Assembly: GCA_002897115.2 (NCBI GenBank)
Contig: BCIH01000018.1
Location: 82,322-146,321, forward strand
Length of the DNA stretch: 64,000 bases
From: Prototheca cutis
Lineage: Eukaryota; Chlorophyta; Trebouxiophyceae; Chlorellales; Chlorellaceae
Direction of reading: 5' to 3'
In this document: piece by piece, positions 11,466-22,016 of the stretch
Layout: each line of letters begins with the position of its first letter
Position numbering within the stretch: the first letter of the stretch is position 1
Position numbers and translations under genes: made by a program
Notes under the pieces: model-generated
Database searches by the model: none
What the model was told of the DNA's origin: nothing
What the model saw: the letters and a program-made list of their open reading frames with translations, nothing else

Positions 11466-12565
11466 TCGGGCCCGGCCTTTGTGGCATGGCGATGGCGCGG
11501 CGAGAGGTCGCTGTTGAGCGGGCATCGTGCTCGGAGGAGGGAATGGGATTGGCCTGATGGATGTGGGTGGGGGTGCATGGATCCCGCGTGTCTGGCGTGC
11601 AGATGCACGGCGAGAGGGTTTTTCTCGCCTGTGTTGCCTGCGTGGACATGGCGCCTTGGTTTGAATTGCGTTGGTGAATGCACAGGGTCTGCGTTCTTTC
11701 CTTCTTCACGCTGCCACAGCTGCCTCACGAACGTGCACCGACCGCCCACGATCGTGGTAGTGCTTCTCAAACGCAGTGCGGCGCCACTGTGTATGCTTGT
11801 TTGCTTGCATGCTTGTGACCTTCCCAACCCAGCCTCCCCACCTTTGCCGAGGGATGGATGCCAGCGGCGAAAAATGGATTGGCGCCCGGGACGTATGGCT
11901 CGCTGTAACCTCGGACTGGACGCCGGGGACCGTCGGCTCTGTCACGCGTTTGCCTGCGGAGCTGTGCCCTGGAAAAACTGCTGTGGCGGCACCAGGGGAG
12001 CTGGAATGGCCGACCGCGTATTGGAAGGGGGATGGACTCGCGGCAACGGGACGTGTGTGCGCTGACAGGTCATTCGTTTAGTAGGGGACGCACGGCAGGC
12101 GACAGGACTCGTGCAGGAGGGAGTGTCTCATTCAAGGAAACTGCCGCAAAGGCGGATGGCTGGTGTGCCTAGCGTCAGCAGAAGCGTGCCGCGGAGCCGT
12201 GGCTTCAGGGGACATGGACAATCTAGGGGCGCGGCATTGCTGCTGGACATGGAGGGAGGGAAGCACCGGGGACCATGGCGCTCGCTGGCGAACCGATCCG
12301 TGATACAGGACGTGCGCAATGGACGCAGGGCGGGCATTCATGTCTCTGAGTTACGCGACGCTGCAGCTCTGCCGCGGGATTGCTGCAGTCAACTGCTGGA
12401 CATGGCAATGCTTTGAACATCCATCTTGCGAGGACCGTGCGCGTGTTTGCGATGGGACAGCCCTGTCACATCATGAGCAGGAGCATGTGGGAGCACCAAA
12501 AACTGGCTGGATCGTGGGACATCGGGGACAGGTGGACATCTTTCAGGGACTCCTTGCTGCCATGC
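11466..12565. other. Convergent intergenic region
   Basis: 1.1 kb between the 3' ends of the SR protein and the dehydrogenase. The phrase TGCTGGACATGG occurs twice (near 12239 and 12397). No coding, tRNA or mobile-element signal is seen. Confidence 0.5.
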
Positions 12566-14598
12566 TCAGTTGGCAGGCTCTGGCGGCACTTGGCCTGGCT
12601 CGAGCCCCACAGCCTTCACCGTCCAGTCCCAGACCCAGCGGATCAGCTCGGGGTCCTCGGAGGCTGGCAGCGGCGCGTGCGGCCGGCAGTCGCTGTCAAA
12701 GTAAATGTCCGTCGGATCGGTGTCAAGTTCGGGTGCCGTGGCACAGTGCAGCGTCGACCGCGCGCCTGGAAGGAAGGAAAATGTGGGCTTGTTATTGGGT
12801 GAGGATTTTTGGGTTTTTTTGATATACTTGACGGCATGCATGGATGGTCATGTGGTTGGGTGGGTGGGTTCCGTTTGCTTGCTGGTGTCCTGACCAACCC
12901 CTGCATTGATATCAACACCCCTCAACACTGCACTGCACCCAAACCCAAAATAAACTGTAAAAAAATTCATGTGCAAGACACGGAACAGCAGGCTTTCCTT
13001 GTCGTCGTATGAGGGTGTGGGTTTTGCATAGTACCACCACAGCTGCCAATCAGGCCTGTCGCCAGCACACCACAACACAGACACGCTGGGGAAAGGAATC
13101 ACCCAAACTCTGCAGCAAAACAGCACACACGTCCCACCTTGCTGGGGCGTCAGCAGGGCGAGTCCCATCGTCTTTTGGTAGAGCCACTGCATCGCACTCG
13201 GCAGCGTGTTGATGACGTTGGTCAGGACCTCGCCCGGGTGGATGGCCACGCTGCGCACGCTGTGCCCCGCGCGGCGCTGCGTCTCGCGCGCCGCGATCAC
13301 CTGCAGCAGCTTGCTCTGCGCGTACGCCCGCAGCGAGGTGTAGCCGGTGCCGAGGTTGGGGTCGGCGCGGTCGACGATGCCCAGATAGTGCAGCCGGGAC
13401 GCCACGTTCACCACACGCGCGGGCCGCCCCGTCTTTATATATGCGTATAAGTGTATGTGTGTGGGGGCTTAAAAGCGAGGGATATGCATTGGCGGGCTGC
13501 AGGGTGAAAGTGAGGAGCGGCGCATGCTCGTTCCTAAATATAAAAACCCTGGCTCAGACCTTGTCGGAGGCGGCACGGAGGCTGGGAAGCAGGAGGATGC
13601 TCAGCAGGAAGGGACCAAGGTAGTTGGTTGCCAGATGCGACTCAAAGCCCTCTGCCGTCACCGTGCGCTTGGCTGTTGGTGAGGGAGTAGGGTTGAGTTT
13701 GGGTGGTTGATCGTCAAACCAATCATAATAAACCACGCTGCATCCACCATCCTGAAAGAACACATTCAGCCCGGTTTCCCCACCTCCAATGGCAAAGATG
13801 CCAGCGTTGTTGACTAGGATGTGGAGGGGCAGTCCCTTGGCTTCCCATGCGGCGGCAAACTTCCGTACAGAGGCCATGCTGGACACATCACACTCCATCA
13901 CCTGTGGGCAGTATTTTTAGCAAGGTTTCTGCGCGTATCGCTGAAGGGGGTTTGTTATTTCGCGTCCACGTCCCGAAGCACCTGGATCCTTGCACCATCA
14001 CATGCATGTCCCCCCCCACACACACTCACCTCCAGGACGGGCTTCTTATCGCCGGCCGCTGCCGCCTGCTGCTCAAGCTCCTCCTTCCTTGCCTTGCCCT
14101 TGGCAACATTGCGACAGGCCATGTAGACTGCGTGCGGGGAAGGTGCCCGCGTGGGAACAGGCTCTGAACTGTAGTGACCCCGGCACAGCAATCCAGCACA
14201 GGGCCCCCCTTGCCAGTGAGCACTCCCCAGCAAGCCACTGCAGGTCTCGTGCAACCCCAACAAGGCGGACACATGCTTCATCGCACCATTTGCACCGCGA
14301 CGGGCAAACTCGGCGGCAGCCTGCTTGCCAATGCCCTCGGTAGGGCCCGTGATCACCACGTTCAGGCCCTGGCAGGGTCCCCCAACCTTTGACAACTCCG
14401 GCACATTGCGAAGTCTCAGCTTCTGCGCGACGTCCGGTATGGGCATGTGCATGTAGTTGTATAGACAGTATTTCAGTAAAACATGCTCCAGAACAGGTGC
14501 ATGGTGGCTCCCGGCAGCCCACAGGGGCTCCGGCTCACCTGGGTGCCGACCTCCAGGCCAATCCCACAAAACTCCTTTAGCCACTCCAGCGTGGACAT
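12566..14598 (-). CDS. Short-chain dehydrogenase/reductase, retinol dehydrogenase-like
   Basis: Seven exons (14598-14539, 14485-14287, 14127-14030, 13901-13784, 13672-13560, 13432-13138, 12765-12566) give 360 residues. The Rossmann motif is VVITGPTEGIGKQAA (G-x3-G-x-G), followed by ANVYMACRN, LHILVNNAGIF (NNAG), HLATNYLGPFLL, NVASRLH (active-site Ser) and AYAQSKLLQ (catalytic Y-x3-K). The end is SDCRPHAPLPAS plus a helical tail. The hydrophobic N-terminal 35 residues before the Rossmann fold resemble the leader of RDH/DHRSX/FEY-type SDRs and may be a membrane anchor. NADP(H) is the likely cofactor; the substrate cannot be read from sequence. Confidence 0.9.
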
Positions 14599-15446
14599 TG
14601 CAACCGCTCTATGAAGGCTTGAAGCTTGTAAAAATGATGAACACTTTTGGATTGCATCGGCTGCCCAAGGCTTGGAAGATGCGCTCGGCCGTACACCTAG
14701 CCAGGTTCCGTGCGGTAATCCATCCCGTGTGGGTGGATGGGCCACCCGGCTTCGGTTCAGAGCACAATCTCAGACATGGCACTGGGTGAGTACCAAACAA
14801 GCACCTTCCCAACGCGATTGCAACACAAACATTGCCATCCGCACATTACGATGCACTTGCACGCTGATCTGAATTGCCTTTGGATATGTTCATCCGTTGC
14901 CGGGCGTTCCCATACCTGATTGTCGAGAGGAGGCCGACTTGGAGTTGGACGCATTCCGGTACCTGCACGCGCATCCATTTGTCGGATTCCCGCGGCATAG
15001 GACAACCCGCTTTTGCACGTGTCATCTGGACGCGAGATCGCCATGTCTTTGCGCGTGGAGCGTCGCATCGAGGGTGAGAATGCGTCTGGCCGGGTGGATC
15101 TCCACCACCGATGGCGGTCGCCATCAAGGCAGCCACGACCGCTGGCATGTTCGGTTTTTAGCAGCAAGGTACTCAATCCACGAGCCCCAATCAATGCACT
15201 CCAGGTGATGGCCCCTATTCAAAGCTTGTCTTGACTTTTAGAGGAGCGAATGTCCGCCGGCTCTTCAAGCCCGGTGTGTTCTGGCCAGTTTGTGCGAAAA
15301 GGGTGGTGGAATTGTGGGTGCCGGACACCTTTGGTTGATGTGCAGCAAGCTCGATGTTCATACAGGACATTCACGGCAAAGAGCGTCCCAAATTCCAGTC
15401 ACGCATGATGTCATTGACGCTCGCACGTCCACGCATCCACCTGCAG
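14599..15446. other. Divergent region with unresolved 5' end of the PWWP gene
   Basis: It holds the promoters of the SDR and the PWWP gene and at least one missing PWWP exon. Candidates are ATGGCACTGG before a strong GTGAGT donor at 14776-14785 (phase 1, which fits the exon at 15447), an ATG at 15250, and a possible short exon near 14935-14975 reading EEADLELDAF. Confidence 0.4.
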
Positions 15447-16465
15447 GTCGAGCAGCCGAACACACCGAGCGCCCTGCCGCCTCATCGGGAGCAAACTACG
15501 ATGAAGAGGAGTCTTCCCCACGTGGTGAGCATAGTCTTGTTATTATTGAAAATGCTGTTGTGAGACAGTGCTTGGATCCATATGTGCAGAATGTGCTTGG
15601 GGCTATTCTGTGTTGGCAGCGGCGCCATCTCCCCCCAGTGTTCTGTTTCATTTCTGCCCTTTTATTTTTTCAAAATGCTCCTGACCCACCCATCCGAGCA
15701 GCCAAACGGGCGCGGCGGGAGTGGGATCAGGCAGTGGTCGTGACGCCCGTGCTGGCGATGGACGACCCGGGGGCCATGCTCCACACGCCCAGCCCTCGGA
15801 CGCCTGCGCCGCGGGGGATCTCTGCCTTCCGTGCTGGTCCCAGGCGTGCGTCAGTGGAAGAATGGGCGCACCATTTGCAAGGCCGGCAGGCAGTGGAGCC
15901 GACGCCCACTTCCCAGCAGCCACACCACCCGGCCTCAGCCCCGCTGCCACTCACTTCCCAGTCGGCCCCGTTCAGGCCGGGCGACGTCGTCTGGGCCAAA
16001 CTCCCCACCTTTCCTTGGTGGCCAGCCCAGGTCCAGGCACCCGAGGCCAAGCAGAGCAAGGCCGGAGGCCAGACCCCTCCTGGCTCCGTATTCGTTGTAT
16101 TTTATGGTCAGCGTGTTGGGCAGGCACGGGGGCCCCAAATTGGCGTCTGATCATCATGTTGGTGCTGCAAAAACAAGAGGGGATTGGGAGCAGGACAGGA
16201 GGCATGCAGTGGCCTGGCTGCACCAAACCAACCTCCCTTGTTTTTGCAGCTTGACCCCATCACCACCTCATTCCATACCAACCCAGGTACGGCAGACTAC
16301 GCCAAGGTCCCAATCCAGGACTGCGCGGCATTCGGGGCCGGGCATCCGCACTACACGCGGCATGCCGGTGCGCAGCGCCGGGGTCTCCAGCGGGCCATTG
16401 ATCTGGCATGGCAGGCGCTGGGGCTGCCGCGGCCGGACGTCGCAGGCAAGCCGCGAGGCGGCTGA
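15447..16465 (+). CDS. PWWP-domain chromatin protein (5' end incomplete)
   Basis: Three supported exons (15447-15524, 15702-16106, 16287-16465) are phase-consistent. Between them lies an Ala/Pro-rich leader with a basic patch (KRARREW). The PWWP domain reads FRPGDVVWAKLPTFPWWPAQ and then VFVVFYGTADYAKVPIQDC across the last intron; the core is PWWP with the usual aromatic cage positions (W, Y, F). A short helical tail (LQRAIDLAWQALGLP) ends the protein, as in plant and HDGF-type PWWP proteins. It should bind methylated histone H3 and DNA. The first exon begins in phase 1, so a start exon lies upstream and is not resolved. Confidence 0.8.
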
Positions 16466-16870
16466 GCGGACAAGGCCGGCGGCTGGGCAAGCCATATGTT
16501 TTCAGCTTGCAACCTTGTTGGACAAATTCACAGAGCTGAAAAGATGTTTCTGGAGTGCAGAGAACTGGAGTACAGGGTGAGCAGATTCCCCTCTGGATGG
16601 GGGGTTGAAATGGGACAGTGTTTTGCCCAGGCACTGTGGGCAAATGGTGCCAGCTGACAGGGGCCGGCCTGACCGGCAGGACACTGCCGGGCAGTAAATG
16701 TCTCCAAGCCCCGCACCACCCACGGTGCTGCGCAGCGCACCATAACGACAACCCGTCATGCGCATGGCACACTTGCACTATTTTGTCCAAGTATCAAGGT
16801 GCAGGGCAGTGGGCGGCGTGGCGTGAGCCTCCGTGTCTGTCGGGTAATGCCCCGCAGGTGACGGGAGGCC
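16466..16870. other. Intergenic region (PWWP to BRE1)
   Basis: 405 bases between two tandem plus-strand genes. An open stretch beginning with ATG at 16497 runs to a GTGAGC donor near 16577 and could be a 5' BRE1 exon, but no continuation into the BRE1 start was found. Confidence 0.4.
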
Positions 16871-19800
16871 ATGGGCACAAATCCGGCGGATGACGCCGTT
16901 TCGCGGCTGGTGGACAAGAATTCCAAATTATATGGTCAAATTGAGGTGCACAGGAGCCGCATCCACGCCCTGGAGAGCAGGTACGCGGGGGATGCAAAGG
17001 GAGCGATGGCCGACATGCCCCTGCCCAGGCTCACCTGGCTGCCAGCGCCCAGCCCTTTCCCGTGCGGTGAATTCGCAGACTCGCGCAACTTGAGGTGCAC
17101 GATGCGGAGCATGCCGAGACGGTGCTGTGCATCCGTCGCATGTGGGACGAGCTCAATGAGGCCATTGACTTCCTCAAGTATTGGTGCGCAGGCGTGGGTG
17201 GCATGGATGGGAAAATGCAGGCCCTTGACGCGGCATGAGTACATGAGACCTGGGATATGATGTGGTCAAGAGTGATACAGATGCTGTGCCTCGTCAGCTG
17301 GGTGTTTGTGCGTGCGAAAACCCTGATTTTTTCCTCCCCATGTCCCACTGCAGCGTGAGGGGCACGCGGCCGGCGCTGGACGGCCCCGAGGGCTCCGGAA
17401 GCGGGTCGAGCATCGTGACCGGCGCTTCACCCTTTCTTGCCACGGTGGCCAGCGCATTCCTGTCGGCCAAGGACCTCGCCTCGGCGGGCCTGGAGCCCGG
17501 TCCCGTGCCGGATCTCGAGGTCGAACTCCGCCGGCGCTCTGCTGCCACGCTCCAGGCCGCGGGTGTGCTGCTGCAAGAAGTGAACGGCCTGCAGCAGCGC
17601 TTTCGGGGGGCGGGGGCCGGGGGAGGTGCTGGTGGTGGTGGTAGTGGCGTTGCCGCGGCAGACGACGAGCCGGCAGGTGATGTTGCATCTGCCGAGCCCA
17701 TGGACACGGATGTGGCGGCCGAACGTCGTACCGGAGACGATGGCAACGAGCAGCCATCGCCGGCGCCGCCGGCCAGGCCGATCAACGGCGGCAGCGACCC
17801 AGGAACCGTCCACCTGGAGAAGAAGCTGGTGGCGCTGAATGTGCTGCTCAAGTCGGAAAACCGGCGGCTCCAGGACGCCGCCGATGCTGCAGCCGCCCGG
17901 CAGCACGACCTCGAGACCGCGCTGGCAGGTGTGTGACTGTGTGGAAAGCTCTGGCATTCGGCAATTGAATGTGGGGGGCTTTGGCGTGGTTGCTGCAGTG
18001 GACCGCGTGCCCTTGTATCAACCCCGCATTCGCTCGCTAATCACCCACACCCAGACCGCGAGGCTGAGCTGCTCGTGGCCCGGCGCAAGGCGGCGCAGCC
18101 CGCAGCCGTCCACGGAGCCGACAGCGCGCCTCACCCCGACCGGCCATGCTCCCCCGACTCGGTCGGTGGCCGGCCTTCAGGGACGACGACGGCCGCGACG
18201 ACGGCCGGGGGGCCCTCGCCCAGCCCGCCCCCCCCGCCGCCCGCAGAAGAAAGCGAGGCCGCCGAGCTGTCGGCGGCCAATGCCGAGCTGCAGGAGCGGC
18301 TGGGCCGAGTGGAAAAGGAGCTGGAGTCACGGGCCGCAGCCCTGGCAGCTGCCACAAGGTGTGTGGTCGTTTTTTTGGCTGTGTGTGTTTCTATTAGGTA
18401 GGATGGGTGCGTGGATTCGTGTATTTTTCTTAGGCGCCCTTCCCCCTAGCACTATGCCTGGCGTATGCCAAGGACATACAACACCCCAAAACAAAAAAAA
18501 CATGCGGAGGGGCAAAAAGCCTCGAGCACCGAAGTCTGATGCGCTTTCCACTGCGCCAAAGCAGCACCGGGCGGAAAACCGCCGGGGTAGCTACTGCTTG
18601 AGGGATTCGAACCCCCGACCCTCAGATAGCATTCGCTCGGGAGGAAACGGAACTCTATTCCAAAATCGAATTAATGTCGCATCATAACGCGACGGGTCCT
18701 GTTGGGTCCGTCCAATCATGAAGAATGTCGTTCATGGTCTCCATGGACACCAAAAAAAAATCCTGGCAGCGTTCATGCCCAGTTTCCCGTCAAAAACACA
18801 CAAAAGTAAACCTTGCCTTTTGCCATGTTCCAAAAAAGCCCACCCCAACACTCCGGAAACCCTGGCTCAGGGATGCGAGGGCGGCAAGGGAGGCTCTGGA
18901 TCTGGAGCGTGACGGCATGGCACGCGCGCGCCAGCACGACCTGCAGCAGGCCCGGCGCCTGGAGGCCGAGCTGGGCGAGGCGGACGCCGCACTGCGCGCA
19001 CTTCGCTCCGAGCGGGACCACTTGGCGCGGCGGTGCGCCGAGGCGCAGACAGCGATGGACGCGGCCGCCCACGCCGCGCGTCGCGCGCAGCTGGCAGAGG
19101 ATGACGTGCGGCTGATGGAGCGGCGCCTGGCCGCCGCGCAGGCCGCGAGGGAGGAGGCCGAGAGTTTGCTGGGCGCCGAGCGCGCCAAGGCGGGGTCCCA
19201 GCCCACGGTCCAAGCCCTCCAGGATTTACTGTCCGCCGCCAAGGTACTAACAATGCTGTTATCATTCATTTGCTCGTTTGTTTATTGAGGGAATTTTGGG
19301 GGTTTTTTCCCCGAGAGAGAGAGTGTTCCATGACCGCACATCTGCTCTGACAACACCCACCGCCCCCCAAAAAAAATCTGCAGAGGGATCTTGGGGCGCA
19401 ACAGACGACCGTGGCGCGGCTCCGGGTGCGGCTGGCAGAGATGCAGCAGGCAGCCGACAGCACCAATGCCGCGGTGTCCATGGCCGAGGTGCGGTTCTGC
19501 TGGTGGTGTTTGGTGTCGATGAGGTGGAGTGGCAGGACCGTGCTATGTTTGTTTGGGTTGCTTCATCTTGGAAGATGGGGAGGCCTGTTGCAGTGCTGCC
19601 GCTCCTGAGTTTCCAGCACCCATGCCACCGGGCTTTCCTCCGGAACGACACGACGATACAGGAGACCCACGCCTCGGAGCTTGGGGAGCTCAGGCGAAAG
19701 TTTGCGGAGGAGGAAGCTGCGTGGAAGGTGGGTGGATGGGGGAACAGCGACTGCAGGATACGTAGACGGTGCGTGGCCTTTCACACAACATCACATAGAC

Positions 19801-20996
19801 ATTCAATGAACCAAGCAACTTTTCATCGAGCCGATGAACACGGCCATGCACAGGAGCGCGAGGCAGATCTGGTGCTGTTCATGGAACTCGCGCGGGAGTA
19901 CGCGGGCGCAGGCGCGCGGAACGAAGAAAGCGCGGCGCGCGACCACGCTCGTGAGCTCCGCAGCCGCGTGATTCAGCTGGAACGACGAGTGGAGGAGTTG
20001 GTGGCTCAGCTGGAGGACGCACGGGCGGGGACACCAGCACCAGATTCCAATGGGCACGCGGCACCTGCCGGTACGACAACTCCTGACACCTCCTTGCCAA
20101 CCGACCAAGCCGCACTTAAGGACGCCAACTCCGCCTCGGCAGCACGGACGATCGCGCGGCTGGAGCGCGAGCTTGCGACGACACGTAATCGTCTGTCCTC
20201 CAGCCAGGACGAGTGCGAGGCGTGTCTGGCAGAGCTGGAAAGCGTGGCGGCCGCGTATGAGGAGGCCCAGGCCCAGGCCAGCCGACTGGCCGAGCTGGCC
20301 CAGCGTGCCGACGACCAGCGGGGCACGCTCCTGACCGAACTCATGGCCGCACAGCGCGAACGGGCGACTGCGAGAGAGAACGCGGCTGCGTCCGAGGAAC
20401 GACTGCGTATCGCGGCCGCCGCGGCCGCCGAGGGCCGCACGAGGTGCGCCGAGCTGGAAGCCTCGGTTGCGGGGTTGGGAGCAGAGTCCGCCGCGCTGCG
20501 GCAAGAGGCTGGCGAAGCGCGGTCTGCGCTGACTGCAGCGCGAAGGGCCGTCGAGGAGCGAGACGTCGCGTTGGCGACTGCAAGCGCGGATGTCGAGGCG
20601 CTGCGGTCGGCGTTGACGGCTCGGTCTTCGGAGCGCGACGCCGCGGTCGAGGCTGCTGCAGCCGCCGAGGCACGCGCGACAGCAGCAGAACAAAGCGCGG
20701 CCGCAGTCGCCGAACGCCAAGCCGCTGTCGCCACTGCTGCTGCTGCTTTGACAAACACGGGCGGCATCAACGCTGACGAGGACGTAGCGGGGCTGAAAGC
20801 GGAAGTCGCTGCTTTAAGAGACATGGTGAACTGCTCGGTGTGCCATGCCCGACGCAAGTCGGTTGTGCTGACAAAATGTTTCCACATGTTTTGCGGCGCG
20901 TGCATCAAGCGCAACCTGGAATCGCGGCACCGCAAGTGCCCTGGCTGCGGCACGGGCTTTGGCGCCAACGACGTTGCCCAGTTCTTCTTCACCTGA
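16871..20996 (+). CDS. BRE1: BRE1/HUB-type RING E3 ubiquitin ligase for histone H2B
   Basis: Eight exons (16871-16980, 17079-17183, 17354-17928, 18055-18358, 18871-19243, 19384-19488, 19662-19727, 19854-20996) encode 926 residues. The N-terminus (VSRLVDKNSKLYGQIEVHRS, then a WDELNEAIDFLKYW helix) matches the start of plant HUB1/HUB2 and yeast Bre1. The middle is almost entirely Ala/Glu/Arg-rich coiled coil. The C-terminal C3HC4 RING (CSVCHARRKSVVLTKCFHMF, CGACIKRNLESRHRKCPGCG, GFGANDV) is diagnostic for BRE1/RNF20. It monoubiquitinates H2B in transcribed chromatin together with RAD6. Intron 4 (18359-18870) contains an antisense tRNA gene. Confidence 0.96.
18514..18518 (-). terminator. RNA polymerase III T-run terminator
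   Basis: Five T on the minus strand, ten bases after the last base of the permuted 5' half; a longer T run follows at about 18492-18499. This fits the end of a Pol III transcript that reads 3' half, spacer, 5' half. Confidence 0.7.
18529..18627 (-). tRNA. trnR-UCG: Circularly permuted tRNA-Arg(UCG) gene
   Basis: On the minus strand the 3' half (18627-18592) precedes the 5' half (18565-18529), separated by 26 bases (18591-18566) that fold into a GGCGG-TTTT-CCGCC hairpin. Joining 5' half to 3' half gives a complete 73-nt cloverleaf. The acceptor stem is GCTGCTT/AAGCAGT with one G-U pair. The D arm is GCGC-AGTGGAAA-GCGC. The anticodon arm is TCAGA-CTTCGGA-TCTGA with anticodon TCG. The variable loop is GGGTC, and the T arm is GGGGG-TTCGAAT-CCCTC. 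The discriminator is A and CCA is not encoded. The break lies in the anticodon loop between positions 37 and 38. Outside the break, GCTCGAGG (3' flank) can pair with CCTC-CC-GAGC (5' flank), a bulge-helix arrangement as used by the tRNA splicing endonuclease. It is nested antisense in BRE1 intron 4. Confidence 0.88.
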
Positions 20997-22016
20997 TAGC
21001 TTTGTTGGGTCTTAGGGTCTTAGGGTTGCGGCGGTGATCCACCACACCACACCACGGGTGTGATAAACAAACTGCAGATGACGCTTGCTGTCGTTTGGAG
21101 CGCAGATGCTGGGTATCCCAGTTCATCGCCAGCCTAACACTCATATCCCTTGCCAAGGGCAGCATGTAAGCAGTTGACCCACCAACAGAATAGAAAGGCC
21201 GCGTTCTTCTACCATGCAGGGCAAAATAATGCAACCAGCTCAGCCAGCAACAGCGTCACATCACCCCAGGGGTTACTGGGCATCACTGACGGCTGTGAAT
21301 TGTCCCCCCCCACAGGGCAATAGGAAGGTGGATGACCATCTTAATGATGGACCACCGCTGGGGCTGCTTTCCCTTGCCTGGCAAGGGAAGGAGCCCCGGG
21401 GTTCCCACCCCCAGTTGGGAAGGCTGTAACCTTTCAGGATGGATGGATGGATGGATGTTCATCAGCACTGCGGCACTGGGCGCTGGAAGCGCTGAGGCCG
21501 CTGGCCGGTCTTCCGCAGAGTCTGCACGATGTGCCTCATGTTCAGACACGCCATCAAGTCTCTGTTCCAGAGACGATGCTCGACTTTCGGGGGCCGCCAC
21601 TCCGCATTGGTGCAACACCAGCTGATGGCACACCACCGTGGGCGTCTGCTCTCTGCATGACCTGCCCTGCTGCCAGGAAGGAACCCAACCCATCCTCTGA
21701 GCCATGTGGCCAGGGAATGCGGTCAAACAGGCATTTGAAAAACATGCCCATCCTGTTCACATGGGAGTGGACGAATCTCGAGAAGGTTTCATCGTTTGCT
21801 GCCGTTCGGCTACAGAGCATGGAGTGCAAGGAGGGGCCCACCAGCTTGCAAGGGAAACAAAGGGACTGAACATTAAAAAACCCTTGCCATTCATTACAGT
21901 AGCGCGGTGGGCGGCGCCGGCGGACATCAATGAATCATTCATTCGTGCTCTTTCCAGCTCCACTCAACTTGTCGGAGCATTCCCCAGGGAACAGGCTGTT
22001 GGCGGTTCAGAACACC
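20997..22016. other. Convergent intergenic region
   Basis: 1 kb between BRE1 and the FUSED-like kinase. A TGTAA at about 21166 is a candidate BRE1 polyadenylation signal. A short GGTCTTAGGGTCTTAGGG stretch (21008-21027) and a GGAT tetranucleotide tract (about 21437-21456) are present. No gene recognised. Confidence 0.5.

Noticed and set aside
11099..11827. Minus-strand frame of Leu/Arg/Gly repeats
   Set aside because: Reverse image of the RS-domain repeats of the SR protein.
18725..18870. Open extension upstream of BRE1 exon 5
   Set aside because: Reads through intron sequence next to the tRNA; the phase-2 acceptor at 18870 joins exon 4 correctly.
21006..21030. GGTCTTAGGGTCTTAGGG, possible interstitial telomere repeat
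   Set aside because: Only two imperfect units and not the TTTAGGG repeat of green algae; too short to support.
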